Below, in pieces: positions 29,145 through 41,333 of a stretch of DNA of 64,000 nt. Within the stretch, counting starts at the first letter, position 1, and each line of letters starts with the position of its first letter. The notes under the pieces are model-generated. The model did not search any database and was not told where the DNA came from. It saw only the letters and a list, made by a program, of their open reading frames with translations. A program made the translations under genes and the position numbers. The stretch is from Pithys albifrons albifrons (Eukaryota > Chordata > Aves > Passeriformes > Thamnophilidae): NCBI RefSeq assembly GCF_047495875.1, contig NC_092471.1, positions 16,761,001 to 16,825,000 on the forward strand. Direction: 5' to 3'.

Positions 29145-31155
29145 GCTTATGTGTTTTCTCGTGTTGGTGGGGTGGGAGTGTATGACAGCATAGAAGGAAA
29201 GTGTTTGTAGAATTGCTTTGAAACCTGAAGGTTCTTGAAAAATCCCTGACAATGGCTGGGATCTCCTTACTGTGTTACCTTGCAAGAGGTGTTTTGGAAT
29301 GGCTCTGGTGGGTATTTGCACCGGTGACTTCTCTGTGAAAACTGTGCTGTTGCTTCCCCCCAGGCTTGTTTATGACCTCTCATGGTAGAAGGTGAAAAGG
29401 GCCTGCTCTCAAATCCTGCAGCTTGTTTCACCAAAGCAGTTCACATCTCTGCAATAGTGGTTTCACTTCAATGCTGTGGTGAATTTGAATTGCTGGTACA
29501 CAAAGCAATGACTGATAAAAAAGCAGCAGAGGTGTCTGAGTTAGGGCTTCTCCCTCTCCCAGCCCTTGCCTGTTGCTGCACCCACCAGTGGTTTCACCAC
29601 AGTGGGGACCAGAATAACCTGCACTCCCCTGAACAGCCACTTGGCTGGAGGCCCCTTTTTACAAACAGGGAACAAAGGAGCACCATTAGGCAGTCCTTAA
29701 TTAGGTAATTAGGCAGGTACCATGAGGTGCTGTTGTGGCTCAGAGAGGTGAGGGACAGCTCCATGCACATTGTGTGACAGGCCTCCACTGCCTTCCCTGT
29801 GCCTGTTGGCTCCTCTTAGCATTTTCCTTGAAGGAAAAAGGCCAAATGCAGCACTGAAGTTTCAAATGGGCATAACCAGGAGCACGGCAGGTTGCAGGAC
29901 AGCCTTCCCTTGTACAGGATAATCCCTGTGAAGCAGCAGCTCCCTGTGAGTAGAAGTCTGCTGTTAGCAGGTGCTAGGAATGCCTGTTGTGAAAATGGAG
30001 GTGGAGGATGGAGAAAAGCCTCTTCAGACCTCCATAGTGACTGAGATACTCAGTTACTCAGCTGTAACAGAATCTGTATTTTTCCTTATTCAGTATTTGC
30101 TGATGTGATGGGCATTTTCAAACTTCTGTAGGCAGCAGTGGCTTTGGCCTGTGGGATGGACTGTACAGCTGCATCATGTCAGCTTCACTGAGTGGTCTTT
30201 CATAAAAACTTCTGTCACTGGAACAAACTGGCCTGTTTTCTAAAACCTGATTTAATTCAGATACCATACTGTCCTCCAGCACAAGATAAAGCTTAGCCTT
30301 TTAAAGGGACTTTTAATCAAAGTGCTTCATCACAGAAGAACAGTCAAGAAATCCTGATTGTGTGGTGGTGAGAACAGCTGTACATGATGGTTGCATAAGT
30401 GATGGTCCATCTCCTGTCTCAGAAGGACCTGTGTCATTCAAAGGCTGCTGCCAGCAGTGGGAAGCAAGTACACAGGTATTTCTGTAAAGCAGCTCACTGA
30501 GGAAGGGAATTCTAGTGGCCACATGAAGTGACAGCCACTGGTGAGAGGAAGATTCCCGGGGTGAGGAGAAATCCTCAAAAGCTGAGTCCTAAGGCATGCT
30601 ACTTTAATCCTATTATACTAAGCAGGCAGCTGTCAAGAAAGTTGCTAAGTGCAATGATTTAGGCCAATCCCTGAGTTGTCAGAAAGTAGGTGTCTATGCT
30701 TTGAAGTGTTCTGTTTGTTTAGTTGGGTAGAAGCAGCTTCTCTTGGACTGTGTGCCCTGGTCTAGAAAGAGAGCAAGGTGGCCAGAGTGTTTTCCCTGTT
30801 GTCCCTGCAGTGCTCATGGTGAGCTGTAAGGTGTTGCATGTGTATCCTTTGCCTGTCCTTGCTTGGTAGTGTCAGTGGGCATGAACAGGAGTTGCTGCCC
30901 TGCTGGAGTCATTCTGGCCCCTTGGAGAAGGAGCTGGGTGAAATGCCAGAGAAAATGGGTAAACAATAGAGCAGTGCCCCTTTCTCTGTTCCTGTTGGTG
31001 AGTGATGGGTATTTGTCACGTTAAGCTGGAGGTTCAAATAATGAACATCTGAGAAGAGAACAAAGGCACCTGCTTGGATGAAGGAGATGGGCTTCCTGCC
31101 ACAAGATGTTGCACAAGGAGTTCAGAGTCTAAGGCTTATGAAAAGATTGTGCCTG
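29145..31155. other. Convergent region between RPL36A and GLA
   Basis: No exon or repeat was recognised. It presumably holds the GLA 3' UTR; minus-strand ATTAAA hexamers at 30603-30608 and 30312-30317 are candidate polyadenylation signals. Confidence 0.5.
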
Positions 31156-34100
31156 CTATAGTGCCATGACTTTGAGCAGCACAGTGCCTGTGGGGTTCAC
31201 CTCCACGCTCAGGGACGAGATCCAGCTGTAAATGCCCCAGTCCCTGCTGGCTGGCAGGACCTGCTGCACGGAGCACGTTGGGTTGCAGGCCAGCCCATTG
31301 CCCAGGAAGGTGAGGGAGAAGGTGAAGTTCTGGGGTCCCCCAATCTCCTGCTGGTTCAGCACTGCCACAGCGTAGGCTCGGCCAGACAGAGGCCGCTCCC
31401 ACAGCTCAAAGTTCTTGTCCTGCCAAGGAGAAAACAAACCCGGGGCTTAGGTCAGTAGAGGCTGGAGTGATGGTCTTCATGTCTGTGTTCTGGCAGGCTT
31501 TAGGAATAAACAGGTTCACTGGGCTCCTGTTCCCAAGCCCTGGGCACCTCCATCCCCTCTGTGTCTCCTTTCTGAGGGGCTGGCTGGCTGGCTGTGTCCC
31601 ACACTGCACCCCCAGCCTGGTCCCACTGTACCTTGAGGATCTGGTATCCCTGCTTGCCCAGCACATCCTGGTTGATGGCAATCACCTCCTTGTTCTGGAG
31701 CAGACACTTGGCCTCGGGACTGATGTGCCGCAGGTCGTTGGACATGAAGAGAGGAGCTGCCATGATGGCCCACATGGCCATCTGAGTCACTGACTGGTCC
31801 CAGCTCAGCCCGAAGTTTCCAATCACCAGCTGTGACAGGAAAACAAAAAATGCCCAGTAATGCTTCCTGCTGAGCAGAAACTGGGCCACCAACCCAAGCA
31901 CTGGGAAATGACAGGATGCTGAGGGTGGGCCCCCTCTGGGGCCTGGCTAGATAGGCTGAGTGCCAGTAGGACCAGCAAGCAGGGAAAAACAAGCCATGAC
32001 TAGTGTGGCAATTTAGGATGAGCCACCAGTGGAAGTAAAGGCAGCTCCTTAAGTGGCAAGGGAGTGTTTAAGTTATTCCTTCCTTGCAATGCTGGCTCGC
32101 AGGAGTTTTCCCACCTGGTGGGACATGAGCACTTTGGATTCTGTCCCCCAGTGCCACACCTGTGTTTTGAACTGGTGCTGCTTGTGGAGGCTGCATTACA
32201 TAAAGATGGTGCTTCCTTTGTACTGTCTGTAGCTGCAGTTCTCTTCCCCCTTCCAGCCAGGACCCTCTCATCAAGATCCTGATTACAGGGTCCCATCAGA
32301 CCCCTTCCCCTCAGTGTTTCTCTTGCAGTTCTCCCTTCCCATCCTTCTCAGCCTACAGCTGAGGGAAAGTTTTTTTTGCTGATGTTTCAAGAGGGGTGGG
32401 TGTTGCTGTACTTGCCATGTCAGGATCATTCCAGCCCCCTGGCCCAGCTATCTTCACAATGCTGTCCTGGTGAAGTGCTGTCCATTCCAAGATACTCTTA
32501 ATGCTGTTCCAGGAATCATAGACATCATAGTAGTTCCTCCAGTGATTGCAGTACTGTTTGACCTCAGTGTAATTGGGCTGCCAAAGCAATGAGTGTGATT
32601 AGCCAGAGTGCTTGGTTGTACAACAACAAGAGTGTAAACAAGGCTAGAGGGACCAGGGGTAATCTGGGGGAGAATTAGGATCACACCTTCCATCACCAGC
32701 TATCAGGATGATCTCTAGTGCATGTTGATTCTCTAGGAAGCTTTGTACCCAGTGACTCCAGTCTGCCATGATCCAACACTATTGCTTCCCTTGGGACAAC
32801 AGTTGTGGCCACCAGCTCTGTTAGAAGACTCCTTTCAGCACAATTTTACTGAGGGTGTGACAGGACCAATGGAACTGAACTGTAATATCCCAGTAATTAC
32901 TGCCATTTCTTGGGTTTACACCCTGTGGTGAGTAATGCATTTAATTCCAGTGGGAGGGAATGGCACCATCCTGTCATGATGGCACAGCTGTAGGTGGAGG
33001 GGAACGTGTGGGTCACAGACCCTGGCTGGCAGAAATCTATCACTGAACAATGTGGAGGATGTCACAAAGCATCTCTCCTGGTCCCCAGAGGTGCCTGTAA
33101 GGCTGAGTCTGCAGCACTCTGTGTCCAGGAGTAACACTGAGGCTGTGTGTCTGCACTGCCAATGGTTTGCTGCTTAGTTCCTTGGAGACAGAAAACAGAT
33201 GGATGCTGCTGTGTTTTCTTGGCATGCTCCAGCTGGGCTGTGCCTTTATGCTGCAGGATTCTACTGAATCTGTTTCAGCAGAGCAATGACTCACCTCAGG
33301 TGTATAGTTCAGGGCTCTAAAGGAAAAAGTATTTTCCCTCCATCTTACAGCCTTGTTCTCTGTCTGAACAGAATTTCTCAGGATGCTGTTTTGCAGTCTT
33401 TAATTGTTTTTCTGTTCTTCCCACTTTCAGCCCCAGGATAAGCCCAGAGAAACAGTTCTTACCTGCTGCACAGGCCTCAAGTAGAAAGGCCACTCACAGG
33501 CATATACAATGCTCCTTCCAGTCTTGTTCAGGGCCAGAGACATCCGCCTGTAACCTACAGGGAGAGGACAGACTGAGGTTACACAACCTCCTTGGTCACA
33601 CAGCAGAACTAATCCAATGTCACAGGTTCAGGTTTCAGTTCAGCTCTCGCAAAATCAAGGCTGAACACATTCTGGTGGCTGGGACACCACAGGGAGGACA
33701 GGGGAGCTTAGTGTGCAGTCTCCTGCCTCCCAAGGACAGGTGAGCTGCTTCACACCTTTGCTTTGGAAGGGAAGGCTTATTGCTCCAAGACTGCTGATCC
33801 CTTTGTACATACAGCCATGGGAAGAGGTTGAAAGCTTTACGGTATGGCATTTTTTCCTCTAGATACCCAAGAAATCCAAGTCAGTATGTATCAAGCAGAG
33901 CAGCTTTGCTGGGTAATGTTGCAGGAGTGTGTTCTCGTGAGGCACTTGTGCCATATGGACTGGGCAGGAACACAAAAGCACTAGTTTTTCTGTCCTTGTC
34001 CCCAGACAGCCTTGTTAAGTCCCTTTTAATTGGCAGAGAGGGAGTGAAAAGTTGCTGTCTCCTCTGGAACTGCTTCAGTGCAACTGGATTGTATCTGGGT

Positions 34101-36005
34101 TACACATATGATCCAACAGAAGCTTTCAGCTCAGCTGTCACTCAGGGTGCTAGCTGTGCTCCTGTCTGTGGCAGTTGGCATATGCCCCACCATCTGCCTT
34201 CGATGGCATTGTCACTGGGGCAGGTTCTCCCTGCCAGGCAGGGACAGGACTTCGTGCAGGACTCCTGCTGCCAAACACTATGGTGCTGACTGTGCCAGCA
34301 GCCAGAGCCCAGGCAAGGGAGAAGTGCCTTCCTAGTTATAGTGTTCTTCCCACAAATCCGCTCCTGTGGCACTGGGATTTGCTTGTGCTTCCAAAGAATC
34401 TGTAGCCAAACCCCCTCAGCACAGAGAGCTACTGAGCCTTGCCAGCTGCTGCCTTGCCAGCCCATGTGCAAATAACTTCTGAAGTGATACTGACACTGGT
34501 GTGCTTTAAAATGAAAACCCCAGTAGGATTATTGTGCCATAATTCCCTTCATTTTCATCTGTTAAAAGCCCTCATAGCTGCCCTTTTCATGGCTGACATG
34601 GCCTGTACTTGCTTCAGGCTGATGCACATTGACACAGCCTCACTACAGGGATTAAGGGTTAAGTGTGTGAAACACTGAGCTCTCCAGTAAAGGCACTGCA
34701 GGACGGCAAAGTCTCTGCTGCTGTGTTAAGAGCTGAGGAGCAGCCTGCACAGCCATCCCCCACAGCACAAGCTGATGTGTCTGTGCTCTACATGATCCAG
34801 GCTCTGCTGTGAGAAAGGTCCTTTCCCAAGCTGTGCTTGAAAGAGAGATCCAGGAGACTGAGCAGGTAAAAACTCTCAGGCCACCAGGGAACAGAGCCTC
34901 AGACTTGCTTTTGTAAGCAAATCCCTTAAATGAGTATGCTCAGGGAAAAGCAACTCCCAGGAGCTCCACACTGGGCCTGAGATTGCTGCTGTCCGCAGAA
35001 CATTCCCACCCATGGGAATGGCTCCTCAATTCCATGCCTACCTTCTGCCAGCAGCTCCAGTGAACCACAGTTGCAGCCATCAAACTTGAGCAGGTCCACG
35101 CCCCAGGAGGCGAACGTCTGGGCATCCAGGTCGTAGTGGTCGTAGCTGCCAGGGAAGCCAGCACAGGTCCTGTTCCCAGCATCGCTGTAGATCCCCAGCT
35201 TCAGGCCCTTGGAGTGCACCTGCGCTTGCAGACAGGGAGAGACCCGGGGATGGGGCAGGTGGGGGCAGAGCGGGGCCGGTACGGTAAGAAATCAGGCATT
35301 GGAATGGCCTGCCCAGAGAGGTGGTGGATTCACCATCCCTGGAGGTTTTTAAACTGAGATTGGCCGTGGCACTGACTGCCAAGGGACTGGAGTTGGACCA
35401 AGGGTTGGACTTGATGATCTCGGAGGTCTTTTCCGACCCAATCGATTCTATGATTTTATGAAAACCCCACCCGGCCGCCCCTGCCCTCCCTGCTCCCACA
35501 CGGCTGTGGCACTCACGTAGTCTGCCAGCCTGCGGATCCCGCCGGGGAAGCGCTCCGGGTCCGCCCGCAGCCGCCCGCGCTCGTCGCGCGTCGGGGCCAT
35601 CCAGCAGTCGTCGATGCAGAGGAACTCGTAGCCGACATCCCGCCAGCCCTCGGCCGCCATCCTGTCCGCCATCTCCACGAACAGCTGCTCGCTGCGAACG
35701 GCCGGGAAACAGAGCGGGGACGTGGCAGCCCCATCGCCACCACCGGCACAGCGGCCGGTTCGGGGCAGCGCGGGGAGGGAGCGCCCGGCCCTGCCCGCCC
35801 GCGCCGCCGGCCCTCCCCGGGGCACCCCCGCCCGGTACCTGACGCAGCGGCGCGGGTCGCTGCGGCAGTCGGTGGCGCAGAGGAAGCGCTCCCAGTGCAG
35901 CCAGCCCATGGGCGGTGTCCGCGCCAGCCCGTTGTCCAGCGCCATCGCCGCCGCCACCGCGGCCGCCGCCACCGCGACCCAGCGCAGCGACATCGCCATT
36001 GCCAT
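31156..36005 (-). CDS. GLA: GLA, lysosomal alpha-galactosidase A
   Basis: Lysosomal GH27 hydrolase that removes terminal alpha-galactose from glycolipids such as globotriaosylceramide. Seven exons: 35839-36005, 35517-35691, 35042-35219, 33463-33554, 32416-32577, 31632-31829, 31156-31419. Total 1236 nt, 411 aa (human 429). Exons 2-6 have the same lengths as in human. An Ala-rich signal peptide is followed by mature [19 protein letters not shown]. The CIDDCWM substrate loop, nucleophile Asp161 (LLKFDGC) and acid/base Asp222 (NHWRNYYD) are intact, and glycosylation sequons NRT, NKT and NYT are kept. Glu194 (human Glu203) marks it as GLA rather than NAGA, whose residue there is Ser; human Leu206 is Phe here. 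Three in-frame ATGs (36005, 35999, 35993) are possible starts. Intron 5 has a GC donor. The C-terminus lacks the last nine residues of human GLA. Confidence 0.96.
35285..35461 (+). mobile_element. CR1 LINE 3' end in GLA intron 2
   Basis: GGCATTGGAATGGCCTGCCC through TTGGACTTGATGATCTCGGA to a terminal GATTCTATGATTTTATG. This is the intact 3' terminus of a plus-oriented CR1 with its ATTCTATG octamer tail. It lies between GLA exons 2 and 3, antisense to the gene. Confidence 0.92.
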
Positions 36006-36009
36006 CGCC

Positions 36010-36130
36010 CCGCCGGTGCGCTCTGACGGACAGACAGCACGGCCAATCGCCGTGCGGCTGCGGGCCGGGGCTGGCCGGCTAGCCAATGGCCGCGCGGCAC
36101 TGCGCGCCTCTCCGCCAATCACCGCGCAGC
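36010..36130 (-). promoter_or_regulatory. GLA: GLA CpG promoter with three CCAAT boxes
   Basis: CCAAT pentamers at 36043-36047, 36083-36087 and 36115-36119 lie just upstream of the GLA start codon in a CpG-rich stretch without a TATA box. All three are in the same orientation, spaced 40 and 32 bp, which suggests NF-Y binding. Confidence 0.65.
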
Positions 36131-36204
36131 GCGGCCCTCAGCGGCCCGCCCACCTCCGAGCCGTCGCGTGGCGGCCGCGCCGGTCTCTGCCCGTGTCGGA
36201 CCGG

Positions 36205-36492
36205 GGCGGTATCGGGCCGGTCCCCCCCGGCAGGTATCGGGCCGGTCCCCCCCGGCAGGTGTCGGGCCGGTCCCCCCCCGGCAGGTATCGGGCCGGTCCC
36301 CCCCCGGCAGGTGTCGGGTCGGCCCCCCCCCCCCCCCCGTAGATGTCGGGCCGGCCCCGCCCCCCGGCAGGTGTCGGGCCGGCCCACCCCCCGGCAGGTG
36401 TCGGGCCGGCCCCGCCCCCCGGCAGGTGTCGGGTCGGTCCCCCCCGGCAGGTGTCGGGCCGGCCCACCCCCCGGCAGGTGTCGGGTCGGTCA
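36205..36492. repeat. GC-rich minisatellite upstream of GLA
   Basis: About 11 copies of a 24-32 bp unit of the form CGGCAGGTGTCGGGCCGG followed by a run of C. Units vary in the length of the C run, and one copy contains 16 consecutive C (36323-36338). On the GLA sense strand these become repeated G runs. Confidence 0.9.
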
Positions 36493-36499
36493 CCGCCCG

Positions 36500-39400
36500 C
36501 AGCGGCCGCGGGTGGTGTCGGGGGAGCCGCGCCCGGGTGGGGAGGGGAAAGGAGGGGAGGTGAGACCCGGCGTGCCCGCCGCGGTGTGCCCCTGTGGGTA
36601 GGGAGGCCAAGGGCACCTGGCTTGTAGGAGCAATAGTGTGGCAGCAGGACTAGGGCAGTGACTGTCCCGCTGTGCTGGGCACTGCTGGGGCCGCACCTCC
36701 AGTCCCGTGTCCAGTTCTGAGCCACTCAATTAAGGAAAGATGTGGAGGGGCTGGAGCAAGGCCAGAGAAGGGCGATAAAGCTGGGGAAGGGTCTGGAGCG
36801 CCCACATCCTGTGAGGAGCAGCTGAGGGAGCTGAGGGGAGCTCAGTCTGGAGAAAAGGAGGCCCAGGGAAGACCTTCTTAGACTCTGCAACTCCCTGACA
36901 GGAGAGGGGATCCAGGAGAGGGTCGGGCTCTGTTGCCAGGGAACAAACAACAGGGTGAGAGGACACAGTCCTAAGCTGCACCAGGTGAGGTTTAAGTTTG
37001 ACATCAGAAAGAAATTCTTCACAGGAAGGATGATTAGACATTGGAATGGGCTGCCCAGTGAAATGATGGAGTCACTGTCCCTGGAGGTATTTAAAGAAAG
37101 ACTGTGCATGGCACTCAGTGCCATGGTGGTGTTTGGTCACAGGTTGGACTTGATGACGTCAGAGGTGTTTTCCAACCTAAATGAGTCTGTGATTCTGTGT
37201 GTGCCTCGTCCCTGCTACCAGGCCTGGTCCTGCAGCTGTGGGCTGAGCAGTGCTGGAGCTGCCCCAGGGTCTGGTGGCACTGGGGGTGCCCCAAGTGCAG
37301 AGTGGAGAGTCTGTGTGTGCTCTGTGTGTCAACACAGGTCCCTGGGGAATGGGGGTTAGACCACACGGGCCTGGGGCTTGATTTTGGCTCTGGTCTTTCA
37401 GCCCTGCTTCAAAACCTCTGTGAGCAGCTCCTGAATGAGTCTTTCTTCTCTGAACACCTCCCCTGTGCTCTTCCTCTGTCACTTCCAGCCTCATAACCTG
37501 CCTGGGCTCCTTCACCCCTCAGAGACACTGCTGGGTTCATCTTCCTTGCTTTGTCTTTTTACCTTGAACACTCCCATGCCAGCCTGTCCAGTGGCAGTGG
37601 AGGAGAATGAGGAGGAGTTTGGTGTCACAGCATCTCATGGCCTGCCTGTCTTGGCTGTGTGGAGTGTTTGAAGCACAGGCTCTTGGGTGCTTTGGCTGTA
37701 CTTTGGAGCTGGCAGGGTCTCTACCCTGAGCTCAGGTGGTTTATGGTGCTGTAGGTTGGGAGGTGAGGAAGGAGAAGGGGTCTCTGCAGAACCTGACTCT
37801 GCACTTGCAGGATCCAAGGGTCTCAGTGAAGCCTGGGGCTGGATCCAGCACTGGAGAGAGGCTGATCCAGAGTGTGGGGTATGGCCAGGCTGTTTGCTGC
37901 CACTCTGCCTGTGTGTGGAGAACCCTGAGGAGCTGAATCCAGCCTGTCTCTGCTCAGGGTACATGTGCCCATCCAGATCCTTGCACTCAAAGATTTTGGT
38001 CTCTCTTCAACATGTTCAGCTGTGAGAATAAATCATAGTCACTGGGCATTGCCCTGTCTGCACCAGTAACATCTGACTGGCAGTTGAGATGAGAACCTCT
38101 GGGAATGGGCGATACTGGTGTCAGCAGAACCTGGATTGCTGTAACGGGCTCCTGATGCCAGTCAGCATCTCAGGATTTAATCCCTGTTTTTGCAGGAGTC
38201 AGGCAGCTGTGAGCACTGCTGGGGGTGTCAGCATTGGTAGCTTGTGTGGCCTGTCAGGAAGCCATGGAGGTTCCCACTGCCAAGGCAGCAGTGAGAACAG
38301 TGGGAAATGGGAAGTGAGGAGCTGATTCTTCTTCCCTGTGCCTCTCCCGAGGCTGGACCGGCCCCTGCAGCTCCACTGGAGCTCTCGTCGTGGGCCCCAC
38401 CACAGCAGGAGGAGGGGAGCAGGATGGGGTCATTGCAGGGCTGTGGCCATCGTGGCCCTGGGCTGTGGGTGCCTCTGGTGCTGGGGCCATCCAGGCATCT
38501 CGCTAGGTGTCCTCCGATCCCTGCTCTGGCACATCAAGGGAACAAAAGCCTTTCAGAGCCCGTGGGTTGATAATCACTCCTTGTTCCAGTGCCTGGGTCC
38601 TCCCCCTGCCCCTTGGGGAGCCGAAGCGTGGAGATTTCTCAAAGTCGGGCAAAACAAGGCACTCTGGGGGCTGGAAAACCTCATGGCTTTGTTTTCTCTT
38701 GTGCAAAACGACAGTGCAGAGCTGGGCAGTTATCCCCTATTCCCAGGGCTTGGGAGTGCTGCAGGGCTGATTTCTGCTTGTCTCCAGGTTCCAGCTCTCC
38801 CTTGCTGTTGCTTCCCAGGTGTCCTGTTGTCCCCAGTAGTAGCTGGCACACCCACACCCCTTGTGCTGGGGAGCTGTGGGGTGCCCTGTGGGCTGCATGT
38901 GCCTGCTGGTGTCCTCAGAGTGGCACAGGCTGGTCCCAAAGCCATGCTGGGGGTGAGGTGGATGTCACCCTGGTGGTGTGGGGTTTGGCAGTGCTCTGGT
39001 GCAGCCTCTCTGAGCAGGTGGAGGTGACAAGCTGTGGTGCAATGCCACACCTTAGGTGGCAGAGTGGTACACTGGGACTCCTCTGTTGCAGGGACAGCAC
39101 TGGCAGAGCTGTGCTGAGGTCTGGAGTGCTGGCACAGCCACACTGCCAGACCACTCTGCACCTGGACCTTCCCTGTGCTGGAAGATTCCTGTCCTTGTGG
39201 GTCTCTGGTCCCATGAGAGCCCTGTGCCCCTGGCATGGCCATCCCAGCAGGGCACACTGCCAGTCCAGCTCCTAGTGCTTTCCCCTTGTGTCCATTTCCC
39301 CACTTTTAAGGGGCAGCCCTGGCCTGCTCAGGACTCCCCTGGCTCCAAACCCAGAGTCCTGGTCAGAGTGGGACATGTTGTCCTGCAGGCATTGCTCCAT

Positions 39401-41300
39401 CCAGATGGGATGGTTTGCTAAACCTCAGACAGCTGGCGTTGCCCCATGGGAGCTCCAGGCTGTGGATGAGTGTGGGAGAGGGGGAAGAAGGGAAGGTTGG
39501 AGGCTGGACATCCTAATGCCATGGATAACAGCACAGCTCAGCTCCAGCAGGATCAAGCTCTCTGTGGTTGGCAGATTGATTAGGGGCCTGGCTGGTGTGC
39601 CACTGCAGTGCCCAGGAAAGGGCACTTTTCCTTGGAGCCACACAGTGCCCCCAAAGAGGGGCTGGCAAGGGACTGTGTTACCCCAAACCTGTGTGTGCTC
39701 CTGGCCCTGGGCATGCTGTTGGCAGGCTGTCGGGAAGCTGCCAGTGCTGATGATGCTCATTCTACTGTCTGGGAGCTCCATTAACTTGGTGTTAACTTCA
39801 TTAACTTCTTTTTAAACCAGCAATTAACTTGGCCATGGCTGTTGGTCCTGTGCCCACAGCTGCTTCCTGTGGTGGCTGGGATGCACCCCCCAATCCACAG
39901 TGTTGTGTGGGAAATGGAAGACTGACTGTCCAAAGGCTGTGGTCTTTACTGGGGGATGGAGCCACCTGGGCTTCCTCCTGGCCATGCTGTGACCTGTGGG
40001 AGGACACAGGGCTGGGCAGCCCCAGCCTGGGTGCTGCTGCTGTCCCCGGGATGTGAGGAGCTGCGTGCTGGAGGGAGTGACAGCCCTGCAGCTGTGTCGG
40101 TGCCCCAGCAGCTCCCAGTCCAAACTGGGACTGAGTGCTGCTGCTGACCCTGAAACTTCCCAGGAGACACTCAAATCACAAAGATCTGTGGGGCCACGGG
40201 GCAGTGCTCCCTTCATGCCCTTGCAAGTGCAATGCCAGAGATGAGCCCCCTGCACCTTGCTGTGATCTGAGGGCTTTGGCTGAGGATGGGTGTGTTGGGT
40301 TTTTTACATTTTTCATTTTTTCTGGGATGTGCTCTTTCCTGGAGCTGAGTGGCTTGGGTCTTATGGAGCTGCAGCATTTATCTCCAAACAGGCACTGACA
40401 TCCAGCCAGGGAAGAGAAGAAGAGCAGGAGATGAAGGAACCGGATGCACTGTACTGCTGAGAAATGCCTCATGGCTCTCCCCTTGGCTGCATCCCCTCTA
40501 GATTTGGGGTGGAGACCAGAGCAAGACCCTGGGGAAGTTTGATTTGTCCCCTTTAAAGAACAGCCCCAGGACCAAACCAGCGTGGGTGCAGCTTGCTCTC
40601 TCTCCTCCCTGCCTCAGGAGGCCTCGGTGGGGCCGGGCAGGCGATGGGGCTGCGAGGCACCAACAGAGCTGGTCTGTGAAACTTGGCTGGGAGGACAGAG
40701 GGAGATTGATGTTTGCTTGGGCGCTCAGCCCTCAGCTGTGGGCTCTGCCCGCCCCTGCACCAGCTGGGGACAAAAGCCCCGGCCCCGGGTGGCACTGCAA
40801 GGCTGGCGTAAGCCCCCCAGCACAGCTGGCAGCTCTGTAAGCCTGGCGCCTGCCCAGCAAGCAGCATGGAGGGGCCCAGGGGCCGTGCAGGGAGGTTTAT
40901 GTGTCGGGATGCTGCACATGCTTGGGTGTCTGAGCTCTACTGCAGAGCCAGAACCCGCTTGGCCCCACCTCTGCCTCATCCTGGCTCCTGTCTCCTGGCC
41001 AAGCCTGGGTGGGGTGGGAAGGGGCTGGAGTGACCACCCCTCAGAGCTGCGTGGGAATGGAGTGATGGGGCTTGGGGCTGGAAGCTTGTGGGGGGCTCCT
41101 GCCCAGCCCTGCTGGCATCTCCCACATGGGAGATAAACATGATGTCAGAAAAATCATCCATGGAAGTAATGACAGCTGTGAGTAATGGCTGGTCAGGGCT
41201 CCTGTCCCCACAGGGTGGTTGTGCCCTTGTCCCCCCAACACACTTGGGTCCCTTTGGGAGCAGGAGCTGGCTGCAGGGTTCTTGGCAGAGACAAATCACC
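36500..41300. other. Intergenic region between GLA and GLRA4
   Basis: Apart from the CR1 at 36655-37199 no gene, exon or known repeat was recognised. In mammals HNRNPH2 lies next to GLA on this side; no trace of its RNA-binding domains was found in any frame. Confidence 0.55.
36655..37199 (+). mobile_element. CR1 LINE, longer 3' fragment
   Basis: A plus-oriented CR1 3' part of about 545 bp. Landmarks in order: GGAGGGGCTGGAGCAAGGCC, GAGGAGCAGCTGAGGGAGCT, AAGAAATTCTTCAC, TTGGAATGGGCTGCCCAG, GTCCCTGGAGGTATTTAAA, GGTTGGACTTGATGACGTC, and the terminal GTGATTCTGTG. It covers the end of ORF2 and the 3' UTR and is too diverged to be active. Confidence 0.93.
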
Positions 41301-41327
41301 AGCACACCACAGAAAATACCAGAAAGC

Positions 41328-41333
41328 TTTATT
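41328..41333 (-). terminator. GLRA4: Candidate GLRA4 polyadenylation signal
   Basis: AATAAA on the minus strand is followed within 30 nt by TTTTCTGTGGTGTGCTGG, a strong GU-rich element. This would give a 3' UTR of about 2 kb. Another AATAAA at 42095-42100 would give 1.2 kb. Confidence 0.5.

Noticed and set aside
31156..36005. Assignment as NAGA (alpha-N-acetylgalactosaminidase)
   Set aside because: The pocket residue is Glu (CEWP) rather than Ser, and the synteny with RPL36A and BTK is that of GLA.
36079..36725. Several open frames of 100-195 codons upstream of GLA
   Set aside because: Low-complexity Gly/Pro/Arg translations of the G/C minisatellite.
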